Below are positions 1 through 8,317 of a stretch of DNA of 63,617 bases, in pieces. Positions within the stretch are counted from its first letter, which is position 1. Each line of letters begins with the position of its first letter. Source of the DNA: Microbulbifer halophilus. GTDB lineage: Bacteria > Pseudomonadota > Gammaproteobacteria > Pseudomonadales > Cellvibrionaceae. A program made the position numbers and the translations under genes. The stretch covers positions 1 to 63,617 of the forward strand of contig NZ_JAPIVK010000030.1 in NCBI RefSeq assembly GCF_026183675.1, written 5' to 3'. The notes under the pieces were generated by a model that worked only from the letters and a program-made list of their open reading frames with translations, ran no database searches and was not told the origin of the DNA.

Positions 1-225
1 GACCTGGCCGGCGACGCCCTGCCGCAGGTGCGCGCGCCGACGCTGCTGGTGGTGGGTGGCGACGACACCCACGTGATCCAGCTCAACCGCGAGGCCGCCG
101 CGCGCATGCGCGTCGGGCCCGAGCTGGAGCTGGTATCCGGCGCCAGCCACCTGTTCGAGGAGCCGGGCACCCTGGACCGGGTGGTGGGGTTGGCGATCGA
201 CTGGTTCCGGCGGCACCTGCGATGA
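1..225 (+). CDS. alpha/beta hydrolase (dienelactone hydrolase family), C-terminal end only
   Basis: The frame is open from the first base, so only the last 74 residues are present. They read as the end of an alpha/beta hydrolase: the strand-plus-acid segment TLLVVGGDDTHV, followed by a late histidine in SGASHLFEEPG. These would supply the Asp and His of the catalytic triad; the nucleophile lies outside the window. The stop codon overlaps the ATG of the next gene (ATGA), so the two are translationally coupled. In other genomes a similar hydrolase is fused to a phosphoribosyltransferase beside a PRPP synthase, which fits here, but the upstream part is not visible. Confidence 0.7.
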   Translation, partial: DLAGDALPQVRAPTLLVVGGDDTHVIQLNREAAARMRVGPELELVSGASHLFEEPGTLDRVVGLAIDWFRRHLR

Positions 226-1187
226 GCCGCCTGAAGCTGTTCAGTCTCGACGCCGGCGCCGAGTTTGCCGGCCGCGTCGCCGCCGCCCTGGGCGAGCCAC
301 TGGCCGCCCACGAAGAGCGGGATTTTGTCGATGGCGAACACAAGATGCGCCCGCTGGACGATGTCGAGGGCGCCGATGTCTACCTGGTGCAGTCGCTGGA
401 TACCGACGGGCACAGCAGCGTCGACGACAAGCTGGTGCGCACGCTCTTCTTTATCAATACCCTGAAGGACGCCGGCGCCGCGCGGGTGACGGCGGTGATT
501 CCCTATCTCTGCTACGGGCGCAAGGACCGCCGCACCAAGCTGCACGATCCCCTCTCCAGCCGCTACCTGGCGAACCTGTTCGAGGCCGTGGGCACCGACG
601 CCGTGGTGACCCTGGATGTCCACAACCAGGCCGCGTTCGAGAACGCCTTCCGCTGCCGCACCCTGCACCTGCCGGCGCAGCCGCTGTTTGTGGAGTTTGC
701 CGCCGAGCGACTGAAGGGGGACAAAAACCCGCTGGTGGTGGCCTCGCCGGATGTGGGCGGCGTCAAGCGCGCCGAGGCCTTTCGCAAGGCGCTGGCAGAG
801 CGGCTGAAGCGGGAGGCCGGCAGCGCCTTCGCGGAGAAATACCGCAGCGCCGGCGAACTCTCCGGCGGCGCCCTGGTGGGCGAGGTGCGCGATGCCACGG
901 TGCTGATCGTCGACGACCTGATCGCCGGCGGCGGCACCATCTGCCGCGCCGCCGAGGCGCTTGAAAAGGGCGGCGCCCGGCGCATTTTTGCCCTGGCCGG
1001 TCACGGACAGTTCTGCGGCGATGCGCTGGACAGGCTGGCCCGGCTGCCGCTGGAGGCGATCGCGGTGACCAATTCCCTGCCGCAGCAGCGGCGGGAGGGG
1101 CTGGAAGTGGTCGATTGCGCGCCGCTGCTGGCGGAGGCCATCCGCCGCCTGCACGATAGCGGTCCCGCGGCGCAGCTGAGTCTCTGA
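222..1187 (+). CDS. prs: ribose-phosphate pyrophosphokinase (PRPP synthase)
   Basis: This 321-residue protein would make PRPP from ribose 5-phosphate and ATP in the cytoplasm. Visible family motifs are the YGRKDR segment near residue 98, LDVHNQAAFENAF near 131-143 (equivalent of the flexible loop and metal site), VASPDVGGVKRA near 173-184 and the PRPP-binding loop VLIVDDLIAGGGTI near 227-240. It is clearly divergent from the housekeeping enzyme, so it is probably a second, specialised copy. It overlaps the hydrolase by 4 bp and is followed one base later by the ribonucleotide reductase, so PRPP made here is likely used in nucleotide salvage with those neighbours. The gene symbol is assigned by family only. 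Confidence 0.85.
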   Translation: MSRLKLFSLDAGAEFAGRVAAALGEPLAAHEERDFVDGEHKMRPLDDVEGADVYLVQSLDTDGHSSVDDKLVRTLFFINTLKDAGAARVTAVIPYLCYGRKDRRTKLHDPLSSRYLANLFEAVGTDAVVTLDVHNQAAFENAFRCRTLHLPAQPLFVEFAAERLKGDKNPLVVASPDVGGVKRAEAFRKALAERLKREAGSAFAEKYRSAGELSGGALVGEVRDATVLIVDDLIAGGGTICRAAEALEKGGARRIFALAGHGQFCGDALDRLARLPLEAIAVTNSLPQQRREGLEVVDCAPLLAEAIRRLHDSGPAAQLSL

Positions 1188-1188
1188 T

Positions 1189-2993
1189 ATGGACTACTTC
1201 GAGGCCGGCATCTCCCGTTTTATCTGGGATACCAAGTATCGTCACCGGCGCCGGGACAGATCCGTCGAGGACAGTTGGCGGCGGCTGGCGCGGGCACTGG
1301 CGGCAGTGGAGGCGAGCGATCGCGGCCGCTGGGCGCTGCGTTTCTACCGCAACCTGGAGGATTTCCGCTTCCTGACCGGCGGTCGCATTCTCGCCGGCGC
1401 CGGCACTTGCCACCAGGTGACCCTGTTCAACTGTTTCGTCATGGGCACCATCGAGGACTCGATGGACGCCATCTTCGAGCGCCTGAAGGAATCGGCCCTG
1501 ACCATGCAGCAGGGCGGTGGTATCGGCTGCGACTTTTCCACCCTGCGCCCGGCCGGCAGCCGTGCGCAGCACACCGGTTCCATCGCCTCGGGGCCCGTGT
1601 CCTTCATGCGCATCTGGGACGCCATGTGCGCGACGCTGCTGTCCACCGGCAGCCGCCGCGGCGCCATGATGGCCACCCTGCGCTGCGACCACCCGGATAT
1701 CGAGCGCTTTATCGACGCCAAGCGCGATCCGCACGAGTTGCGCCACTTCAATCTGTCGGTGCTGGTCGATGACGCTTTCATGGCGGCGGTAGAGGCGGAT
1801 CGCGACTGGCCGCTGGTATTTCCGGAGCGGCAACTGGACGGCAGCGGCAGCGAGCGGGTGGAGCGCCGCTGGAGTGGCGAGTGCGACGCGGTGCCCTGCC
1901 GGGTGCTGAAACGGGTGCGCGCGCGGGATCTGTGGCATCGCATCATGCGCGCCACCTACGACTGCGCCGAGCCCGGCGTGCTGTTCGTCGACCGCATCAA
2001 CCGGCACAACAATCTCTACTACCGGGAGCAGATTGGTGCCACCAATCCCTGCGGCGAGATACCGCTGCCGCCCTACGGCGCCTGCAACCTGGGCTCGGTG
2101 AATCTGATGCGCTTCGTGCGCGCGCCTTTCACCGACCGCGCAGAGCTGGACTGGGCCGGCATCGCCGACACCGCCGCGCTGGGGGTGCGTATGCTGGACA
2201 ATGTGATCGACCTGTCCCGCTACCCGCTGCCGGTGCAGCGGGAACAGGCCCGCGGCAGCCGCCGTATCGGCATCGGTATCACCGGGCTGGCCGACGCGCT
2301 GATCCTGCTGGGGCTGCACTACGATAGCGATGCCGCCCGCACACTGGCGGCGCGGGTACTGGAAACCGTCCGCGACAGCGCCTGCCGCGCATCGATCGAG
2401 CTGGCGGCGGAGAAGGGCACCTTCCCGTTCTTCGAGCGCGACGCCTACCTCGCCGGGCCCGACGTACGGGCCCTGCCGCGGTCGCTGCGCGACGGCATCG
2501 CAAAAAAGGGCATCCGCAACAGCCACCTGGTGGCCATCGCCCCACCGGTACCATCAGCCTGCTGGCCAACGGTGTCTCCAGCGGTATCGAGCCGGTGTTC
2601 GACTTCCGCCACTCGCGTCGGGTGCTGACCGGCAGCGGCGACTACCGCGAGTTCGAGATAGTGGACCCGGCCTACCGCCTCTGGTGCGAGCGCGGTGGCG
2701 ACCCGGAGGCGCTGCCGGAGGAGTTCGTATCCGCCCGGCGCCTGCCGCCGCTGGCCCACCTGCGCATGGAGGCGGCGCTGCAGCCGTTTGTGGACAACGC
2801 CATTTCCAAGACGGTGAATGTGCCCGAAGACTATCCGTTTGCGGATTTCGAGTCCCTCTACCGCCGCGCCTTCGAGCTGGGCCTGAAGGGCTGCACCACT
2901 TTCCGCCCCAACCCGATTACCGAGGCGGTACTCACCAGCGGCGGCGAGGTACCGGCCAGCCACTGCTGCGATATCGAGCGGGAGGGGGAGTAA
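1189..2993 (+). pseudogene. nrdJ: adenosylcobalamin-dependent (class II) ribonucleotide reductase, interrupted by one frameshift
   Basis: Two overlapping frames together encode about 600 residues of a class II reductase, which makes deoxynucleotides with a B12 radical and works without oxygen. The first frame holds FNCF with Cys82 and the signature NPCGE at residues 286-290 followed by PYGACNLGSVNL. The frame breaks at 2541-2544, in a run of four C: inserting one C restores APTGTISLLANGVSSG and the reading continues to the TAA at 2991-2993. The tail holds a CC pair that fits the C-terminal redox cysteines. A single-base slip in a homopolymer may be a sequencing error rather than a true lesion. 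It lies one base after the PRPP synthase stop. Confidence 0.8.
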
Positions 2994-3045
2994 GGGGACC
3001 GGGGAACGGGGGGCATATCCGGCATTAACGCTTCTTTACATCCGG

Positions 3046-3164
3046 GGCGGGAACTGTCCCCACCGGGGCCGCTCTAAACAGGCAACACAACTTGTTGCTC
3101 TACTCCATACCCCGTAAGTGAGCTTCCCCGCCCCGAGACTTCCCCAACATCGGGGCTTTTTTTT
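3046..3164 (+). ncRNA. possible small RNA ending in an intrinsic terminator
   Basis: No protein gene is convincing between 2994 and 3582. This part folds into successive helices: a GCAACA/TGTTGC hairpin enclosed by CGGGG (3066-3070) and CCCCG (3113-3117), then the terminator at 3130-3164. The stretch could also be only the long 3' end of the nrdJ transcript. I see no clear promoter, so the 5' end given here is arbitrary. Confidence 0.3.
3130..3164 (+). terminator. Rho-independent terminator
   Basis: A perfect 7-bp stem, GCCCCGA (3130-3136) with TCGGGGC (3150-3156), closes a 13-nt loop that contains TTCCCC. It is followed by eight T (3157-3164). It lies 137 bp after the nrdJ stop and ends either that operon or a separate small RNA. 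Confidence 0.8.
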
Positions 3165-3290
3165 GCCGGTGGCTGGGAAGCAATTCCTGAAATCATCTGT
3201 CCGGCAGCATAGTATTCCGGACAGGCGCGTCTCCGGCAGAAACTGCTGGGGAACGCGATCCGCCGAGCCTATTCTTCCCAATGTAAAGAC

Positions 3291-3406
3291 GGTTCTGGAA
3301 AGGTGAGAACCCACAGGCGTACCCGTCCCCCTGGGTGCGTCTGCGAAGTGCCCGTCCCCAAGGGCACTGACCCCTGGCCGGCAGTCCCCATCTGCCGGTC
3401 TTTTTT
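3291..3406 (+). ncRNA. candidate small RNA with three C-rich hairpin loops
   Basis: Four hairpins follow one another with almost no gap. The first is GGTTCT/AGAACC (3291-3296 with 3306-3311, loop GGAAAGGTG). The second is an 11-bp stem (3314-3324 with 3333-3343) with loop GTCCCCCT. The third is AGTGCCC/GGGCACT (3347-3353 with 3362-3368) with loop GTCCCCAA. The fourth is a 9-bp stem (3376-3384 with 3392-3400) with loop TCCCCAT, followed by six T. Three unrelated stems presenting the same TCCCC in the loop is the design of C-rich-loop regulators such as Xanthomonas sX13, which pair with G-rich ribosome-binding regions. There is no protein-coding signal. The 5' end is set by the first hairpin; no strong promoter was recognised. 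Confidence 0.55.
3376..3406 (+). terminator. Rho-independent terminator of the C-rich-loop RNA
   Basis: GGCCGGCAG (3376-3384) pairs with CTGCCGGTC (3392-3400), with one G-U pair, around loop TCCCCAT. Six T follow at 3401-3406. Confidence 0.8.
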
Positions 3407-3493
3407 AATTCCCCGCCCGCCACCGATTCCGGTCCGTGCGTTGCCGCGCCCGTCGACGCGGGGCGTCTGTTTCCCCGTGCTATTATTGCGGTT

Positions 3494-3512
3494 GATAATG
3501 ATTCGCATTAGC
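3494..3512 (+). promoter_or_regulatory. Fur box
   Basis: GATAATGATTCGCATTAGC matches the 19-bp Fur consensus at 15 positions, with both outer arms nearly perfect. It lies 70 bp upstream of the GTG start at 3583 and overlaps AT-rich sequence suited to a -10 element, so iron-loaded Fur would be expected to repress the following gene or genes. Confidence 0.7.
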
Positions 3513-3582
3513 ATGAATGGATGCTGTCCCCGATTGGATCGGGCCCGACAGTCCACAGAAACAAAAAACCGGGAGCAACGCC

Positions 3583-4032
3583 GTGAATCTACATTTTCTC
3601 TGCGCCAACCACCGCCAGTGGCTGACCGCCGACCCCCACCGCGCCGAACGGGCCTGGCTGAACTGGATGGAGCGGGGCGCCAGCCTGCTGGAAGAGCGCA
3701 GCTACGGGGAGGCGATCCCGTTCCTGGGCTGCGCCTTCGAACTGGCGGACTATCTGCTGGGCGAACAGTGGCCCGGCTATCCGGTGGCCGCAATGCGTTT
3801 TTCCGACAGCGCTCGCCAACTGATGGACGCCTACCGCCAGCGCGGAGAGAGCAACCTGTGCAATTACATCCTGGTGGGCGCCAGCTCGCGCCTGGCCCGG
3901 GAACTGGCCGATCGCCGGCACTACCGCACTACGGCCGACTGTATCCGCGCCCTCTACGTGGGCCAGTCGGAAGAGCCGGTGCCGGCGCCCTGGCGCGGCA
4001 GTGCAGCCATCGGCAATGCGCGCCTGCACTGA
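3583..4032 (+). CDS. hypothetical protein, probably iron (Fur) regulated
   Basis: I do not recognise this 149-residue protein. The GTG start is chosen because GGGAG (3571-3575) sits at proper spacing and the preceding in-frame ATG at 3517 lacks such a site. The protein is helical in appearance, with aromatic and alanine-rich segments (AERAWLNWMERGASLLEERSYGEAIPFLGCAFELADYLL) that resemble a tetratricopeptide-type helical pair, and an N-terminal CANH. There is no signal peptide or membrane segment. The Fur box 70 bp upstream is the best clue to its role: expression under iron limitation. A small gene follows 19 bp later and may share the transcript. Confidence 0.65.
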   Translation: MNLHFLCANHRQWLTADPHRAERAWLNWMERGASLLEERSYGEAIPFLGCAFELADYLLGEQWPGYPVAAMRFSDSARQLMDAYRQRGESNLCNYILVGASSRLARELADRRHYRTTADCIRALYVGQSEEPVPAPWRGSAAIGNARLH

Positions 4033-4051
4033 TCCCGCCGGCCGGGTCGCC

Positions 4052-4231
4052 ATGTCCTATCTGGAAATCGGCATTCGCGAGGAGACGCTGGTGTCGCTGC
4101 TGGCGCAGCGGCGCCTGGCGGCGGAGGATCTGCGCGGCCTGACACCGCGGGCCCGCCGGCGGCTGCGGCGGGCGCTGTTGCAGTCGCTGCTATCCGGCCC
4201 CAGCGCCGACCGTTCGCTCGCACCGTTGTGA
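4052..4231 (+). CDS. small hypothetical protein
   Basis: This is a 59-residue, arginine-rich soluble protein starting at the ATG of MSYLEIGIREETL. No family was recognised. The LTPRARRRLRRALLQSLL segment could form a basic amphipathic helix. It follows the Fur-box gene by 19 bp in the same direction. The case for a real gene rests on high-GC codon use in frame and on context; no strong ribosome-binding site is visible. Confidence 0.45.
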   Translation: MSYLEIGIREETLVSLLAQRRLAAEDLRGLTPRARRRLRRALLQSLLSGPSADRSLAPL

Positions 4232-4434
4232 TGTTGCCGTCGGGGCGAACCCGGTGTGCGCCTGTTTGATGCTAGATGTCGGTGCCGGTAATCAGTGGCG
4301 GCCCCGCTCCCGACATCAGGACCTTCGCATCGGCCGCACAGTTCTTTTTCGGCTTTGGGGAGCTCAGGCGCAGGTTGGACCGGGCTATGCGAAGTCCAGC
4401 GAACACTGCACCTGGCCCCGCTTACTGGAATTCG

Positions 4435-5061
4435 CTACTCTTCCAGCGCCAACCACTCGTTCAGCTTGCGCTCCAGCTTGTCCAGCCCGTTTTTCTTGGT
4501 GGCGGAAAAGATCTGCACGCTGACGCCGGTATCCAATCCCTGTTCCTTCAGCGCCTTCTCCACCGCGAAGCGGGTGTTGTTGGCGGGGCCGTTCTTCAGC
4601 TTGTCCGCCTTGGTCAGCAGGATATGGGCCGGCAGCCCGGCTTTCACCGACCAAGTCAGCATATGCAGGTCGAACTCCTTCAGCGGCTGGCGGATATCCA
4701 TCAGCAGCACCAAACCGCGCAGGCATTCGCGCTGCTCCAGGTAGAAAGCCAGGTGCCGCTGCCACTCGTCTTTCATCGAGCGCGCCACTTTCGCGTAGCC
4801 GTAGCCGGGCAGGTCTACCAGGCGCTGCGTGTCGGTGACGCTGAAGAAATTGATCAGTTGGGTGCGGCCCGGCGTCTTGGAAGTGCGCGCCAGCTTGTTG
4901 TTGCCGGTCAGCGCGTTGATCGCACTGGATTTGCCGGCGTTGGAACGGCCGGCAAAGGCCACCTCCGTGCCCTCGTCCGGGGGGCACTCCGCCAGGGTGG
5001 GGGCGCTGGTCAGGAATTGTACAGCGCGGTAGTTGAGCTTTTCGGGATGGGATTCTGACAT
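4435..5061 (-). CDS. engB: ribosome biogenesis GTP-binding protein EngB (YihA/YsxC)
   Basis: This 208-residue TrmE-Era-type GTPase assists late assembly of the 50S subunit. The GTPase motifs are in order: G1 GRSNAGKSS (residues 38-46), G2 threonine in TPGRTQ, G3 DLPGYG near 85, G4 TKADK near 150 and G5 SATKK near 186. The open frame extends further upstream, but the ATG at 5061 ([12 protein letters not shown]) gives the usual family length; the upstream extension is a shadow of the divergent cytochrome gene. The engB / cytochrome c4 / dsbA order is the same as in Pseudomonas. Confidence 0.95.
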   Translation of the reverse strand: MSESHPEKLNYRAVQFLTSAPTLAECPPDEGTEVAFAGRSNAGKSSAINALTGNNKLARTSKTPGRTQLINFFSVTDTQRLVDLPGYGYAKVARSMKDEWQRHLAFYLEQRECLRGLVLLMDIRQPLKEFDLHMLTWSVKAGLPAHILLTKADKLKNGPANNTRFAVEKALKEQGLDTGVSVQIFSATKKNGLDKLERKLNEWLALEE

Positions 5062-5098
5062 GGGAAGTCCGTCGATTCGGTACATTAAGCAGGGGCTG

Positions 5099-5127
5099 TA
5101 CACTGCATTGGCGCGCAAGTATATAAT
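5099..5127 (+). promoter_or_regulatory. possible promoter of the cytochrome c4 gene
   Basis: A perfect -10 hexamer TATAAT lies at 5122-5127. The candidate -35 (TACACT, 5099-5104, 17-bp spacer) is poor. It is the only TATAAT between the divergent engB and cytochrome c4 genes. Confidence 0.4.
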
Positions 5128-5211
5128 GCCGCGGATTTTGCGTCGCAGGCTCCCGCAGGGGTCAGGCAGGGGGGCGACGCCAGATGCCATATTCGCGCAA
5201 CGGGACGACGT

Positions 5212-5862
5212 ATGAACAGCATTATAAAGAACACCGCTCTGGCTTTCGGCCTGGTAATGATCGCGCCTTTCGCGATGGCCGAGGGAGACGCCGCCGCGGG
5301 CAAGGCCAAGGCCGCGGCCTGCGCCGCCTGCCACGGGCCCGACGGCAACAGCCCGGCGCCCACCTTTCCCAAGATAGCCGGCCAGGGCGAGAAGTACCTC
5401 GCCAAGCAGTTGATGGATATCAAGAGCGGCGCCCGCGAAGTGCCGCAGATGGCGGGCCAGCTGGACAACTTCGACGAACAGGACCTGCAGGACATCGCCG
5501 CCCACTTTGCGTCGCAGAACATGCAACTGTCCGGTTCCCAGGCCATGTCCGTGACCCTGAACAACGGCGACAGCGTCGACGCGCTGGTCTTCGGCCGCGA
5601 CCTCTACCGCGCCGGCAACAGCGAGACCGGCGTGCCCGCCTGCATGGGCTGCCACTCCCCCACCGGCAAGGGCAATGCACCGGCCGGCTATCCGCGTCTC
5701 GGCGGCCAGTACGCCGGTTATATCGAGAGTCAGCTCAAGGCCTTCCGCAGCGGCGAGCGCGCCAACGACGGCGATACCCGCACCATGCGCACCGTCGCCA
5801 AGCAGCTGTCCGATGCGGAGATCACGGCGGTCGCCAACTATATCGCCGGCCTGACCGACTGA
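5212..5862 (+). CDS. cc4: cytochrome c4 (periplasmic dihaem cytochrome)
   Basis: This 216-residue protein has a signal peptide ([19 protein letters not shown]) and two haem-attachment motifs, CAACH at residues 37-41 and CMGCH at 144-148, in two similar halves. That is the cytochrome c4 layout. It carries electrons in the periplasm from the bc1 complex to terminal oxidases. Candidate axial methionines are present in both halves, for example PQMAGQL and TRTMRTV. It is transcribed away from engB and ends in a good terminator before dsbA, so it is probably its own transcription unit. Confidence 0.95.
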   Translation: MNSIIKNTALAFGLVMIAPFAMAEGDAAAGKAKAAACAACHGPDGNSPAPTFPKIAGQGEKYLAKQLMDIKSGAREVPQMAGQLDNFDEQDLQDIAAHFASQNMQLSGSQAMSVTLNNGDSVDALVFGRDLYRAGNSETGVPACMGCHSPTGKGNAPAGYPRLGGQYAGYIESQLKAFRSGERANDGDTRTMRTVAKQLSDAEITAVANYIAGLTD

Positions 5863-5885
5863 TCGGCGGCGGCAAACAGCACCCG

Positions 5886-5909
5886 AAAGCCGGTCCCGGA
5901 CCGGCTTTT
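5886..5909 (+). terminator. Rho-independent terminator after cytochrome c4
   Basis: AAAGCCGGTC (5886-5895) pairs with GACCGGCTTT (5899-5908) around a 3-nt loop, ending in TTTT. Confidence 0.75.
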
Positions 5910-6065
5910 CTGTGTCTGACTCTCAAGTCGCGACCGGGGCCAGGTAGCAATTTGTGCAGTTATTGCCCGGATTTCTTGCGTCCCGGAGCGGGAACTTCAA
6001 TAATCGACGCTGTCTATTTGAGAGTGTCCCGGCCCGAGGCCGCAAGAATAATGTTGGAGAAGACT

Positions 6066-6752
6066 ATGAGAGCCGTCGCCGCCCCGCTAACTCTGGTGCT
6101 AAGCATGCTGTTCAGCCTCGCCGCCTGTGCCCAGGACAGCGGCCAGTTCAAGGAAGGCCAGCACTACCAGGTGCTGTCGCAGGCGGTACCGCAGAAAGAC
6201 GACAGCAGGATCGAGGTTACCGAGCTGTTCTGGTACGGCTGCGGTCACTGCTACCACTTCGAGCCGATACTGAAGAGCTGGAAGAGTGAGATACCCGAGG
6301 ATGTGGCGCTGCTGAAGATCCCGGCCATCTGGCAGCCGGTGATGGAGGTGCACGCGCGCATGTTCTACGTGGCCGATGCCATGGGCGTTCTGGACAAGAT
6401 GCACACACCCATCTTCAGTGCCATCAACAACCAGCGCAAGATGTTTGCCACCCGCGACGGCCGCGACTGGGATCCGGACCTGAAGGCGATCGAGGAGCTG
6501 TTCAATGCCAACGGTGCCGACGGCGCCAAGGCCGCCAAACTGATGAACTCTTTCGCCATCAACAGCAGGGTCAAGCAGGGCATGGCCAACCAGCGGGCCT
6601 ACCAGCTTTCCGGTACACCGGAAGTGGTGGTGGCTGGCAAGTACCGCATCAGCTCCTCCCTGCCGGGCTTCAAAGGCAAGAGCAACGGCCAGCAGTTGAT
6701 GCTGGAAGTGGCCGACTACCTGATCGAGAAAGAGCGCGCCGAGCGCGGCTGA
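6066..6752 (+). CDS. dsbA: thiol:disulfide interchange protein DsbA
   Basis: This 228-residue protein introduces disulfide bonds into exported proteins. The active site WYGCGHC places the redox pair at Cys59 and Cys62 with a CGHC dipeptide variant. The cis-proline loop is LSGTPEVVV. The N-terminus is an export signal, but SLAAC|AQD also fits a lipobox, so it may be either a soluble periplasmic protein or a lipoprotein. The ATG at 6066 is chosen because GGAGA lies 7 bases upstream; the frame remains open further 5'. Its place after cytochrome c4 matches Pseudomonas gene order. Confidence 0.93.
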   Translation: MRAVAAPLTLVLSMLFSLAACAQDSGQFKEGQHYQVLSQAVPQKDDSRIEVTELFWYGCGHCYHFEPILKSWKSEIPEDVALLKIPAIWQPVMEVHARMFYVADAMGVLDKMHTPIFSAINNQRKMFATRDGRDWDPDLKAIEELFNANGADGAKAAKLMNSFAINSRVKQGMANQRAYQLSGTPEVVVAGKYRISSSLPGFKGKSNGQQLMLEVADYLIEKERAERG

Positions 6753-6770
6753 TTTCCGCTCTGCGATCCG

Positions 6771-6795
6771 AAACCCCGCCGTGCGCGGGGTTTTT
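6771..6795 (+). terminator. Rho-independent terminator after dsbA
   Basis: AAACCCCGC (6771-6779) pairs with GCGGGGTTT (6785-6793) around CGTGC, followed by further T. Confidence 0.8.
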
Positions 6796-6905
6796 AATGT
6801 CCGGTGTTTTGTCGCTCTGCCCGGGAGAGGGTGCCCGCTCACCCCTGCGGCCGCAGCCGGCCCCCGGCTGCTAATCTTGAGCCGAATCCCCAGAAAGCAT
6901 TCCCG

Positions 6906-8096
6906 ATGCCAGCCCGCCTCTCAATCTTCCCACTCTGCCTGCTGCTGTGGCTGTCCGGCGCCGTTTCCGCTCAGGGCGATCCGGAGCGCGAATCACTGGC
7001 GGCCCAGGCGAGCAACCTGCTTTCGTATATCGCCGTGGATTATGCCGATTCGGTTCGGGAGGGTGAAGTTCGCGACCAGTGCCTGTACGAGCAGCAGCGC
7101 CGCAACCTGGCCCGGGTGCTTGAGCTGGTGCGCCAATTGCCGGATAGGCCCGGGCGCGCGGCACTGGAGAGGAGCGTACTGGAACTGGACGGCGCCATCG
7201 CCGAAAAGCGCGACGCGGTGCAAGTGCGCCGCCGCGCCAACGCCGCCGCCGACCGCGTGGCGCAGCTCTACCAACTGCAGCGTTCGCCGGCCCGGATGCT
7301 GCCCGCCGCCGGCGAGGCTCGCGCCCTCTACCAGAAACGCTGCGCCGCCTGTCACGGCGCCCGCGGCGAGGGCGGGGCGCAAGGGCCGGCGCTGGACGAC
7401 GCCGCGCGTATGGCTAGTTTCAGTCTCTACGATATTTACAACACCCTCGACCCGATCGCCGACAGCGTCCATTCCGCGGCTGTCGACAGGGACCTGAGCA
7501 GCCGCCAGCGCTGGGCGCTGGCGGTGACCGTGGCACACCTGGCAGTGGCCGGTGCCGAGCCGCCGGCCGCCGAACTGGCGGAGCGCTACCCGGCGCTGGT
7601 GGGCCTGCCGGGCATGGCCACGGCGCGGCCGGTGGAGTTGCCGCGAGACGGCGCCGCGGCGTTGCTCTGGTGGCGCGGCAACCCGGACCGCGTGCGGGCG
7701 CTGGAGCATCCGCTGGCCCGGGTCGATGGCCTGCTGCAACTGGCCGAAGCTGCCTACCGCGCCGGAGACAGCACCACCGCTTACTACCGGGTGATGCTCG
7801 CCTACCGCCGCGGCTACCTGCCGCGGCGTGCCGCACTGCAACAGCGGGACCCGCCACTGGCGGCGCAACTGGCTGGTCATTGGGAGTCACTGCGCGAGGG
7901 AATTCTCGGCAACGCCCCCGAGGCCCGGGTGATGGCCGCCTTCCAGCAATTGCGCGCCGGACTGGTGAAGGCGCGGACTCGCCTAGAGCCGGTAGCGGAC
8001 GATCGTCCCCTGCATTTCTGGGCGGCGCTGCTGTTTGCCACAGCGCTGGGACTGGGCCTGGTGCTCTGGCTCGGGCTTCGACGCAGCCGCCGCTGA
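6906..8096 (+). CDS. periplasmic c-type cytochrome resembling the N-terminal part of FTR1-family iron permease fusions, with a C-terminal membrane anchor
   Basis: The 396-residue protein has a signal peptide (LSIFPLCLLLWLSGAVSA|Q) and one haem motif, CAACH, at residues 146-150. The segment LLSYIAVDYADSVREGEV just after the signal matches what I know of the periplasmic N-terminal domain of bacterial cytochrome/FTR1 iron permeases. Those continue into a seven-helix permease; this one instead ends in a single membrane helix (FWAALLFATALGLGLVLWLGL) and a basic tail. It may be a tethered electron-transfer partner or a truncated relative. No permease gene lies next to it. The start at 6906 gives the signal peptide directly. 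Confidence 0.65.
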   Translation: MPARLSIFPLCLLLWLSGAVSAQGDPERESLAAQASNLLSYIAVDYADSVREGEVRDQCLYEQQRRNLARVLELVRQLPDRPGRAALERSVLELDGAIAEKRDAVQVRRRANAAADRVAQLYQLQRSPARMLPAAGEARALYQKRCAACHGARGEGGAQGPALDDAARMASFSLYDIYNTLDPIADSVHSAAVDRDLSSRQRWALAVTVAHLAVAGAEPPAAELAERYPALVGLPGMATARPVELPRDGAAALLWWRGNPDRVRALEHPLARVDGLLQLAEAAYRAGDSTTAYYRVMLAYRRGYLPRRAALQQRDPPLAAQLAGHWESLREGILGNAPEARVMAAFQQLRAGLVKARTRLEPVADDRPLHFWAALLFATALGLGLVLWLGLRRSRR

Positions 8097-8180
8097 CCTG
8101 CCACTGGCGCGCGAATAAATAATTTTGATGCTTGCGCTGCCAGGGTGGGTTTTTGCGTCTAGCCTTGAAAATAAGGGACG

Positions 8181-8285
8181 TGAAAAAACGCGCATCTGCG
8201 GTTTTTCATGGCGGCGAGTGATAACCGCAAGCGGGTTCGCCGTAAGGGAAAGCCGGTGGCGGTCTATCCATTGAGAGCCGCCGCC
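8181..8285 (+). other. structured leader upstream of a secreted-protein pair
   Basis: The 221-bp gap 8097-8317 holds three nested or adjacent hairpins. They are a long stem from TGAAAAA (8181-8187) to TTTTTCA (8202-8208); CGGCGA/TCGCCG (8212-8217 with 8237-8242) enclosing AACCGC-AA-GCGGGTT; and an 8-bp G/C stem with one G-U pair (8255-8262 with 8278-8285). I could not match it to a riboswitch class that I know. The first hairpin may act as the terminator of the preceding gene. Confidence 0.35.
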
Positions 8286-8317
8286 AGTCGCAGTCACCCG
8301 AACAACCGGAGTTGCGC

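Noticed and set aside
763..2526. 587-codon open frame on the minus strand
   Set aside because: Antisense shadow of prs and nrdJ, both supported by motifs on the plus strand.
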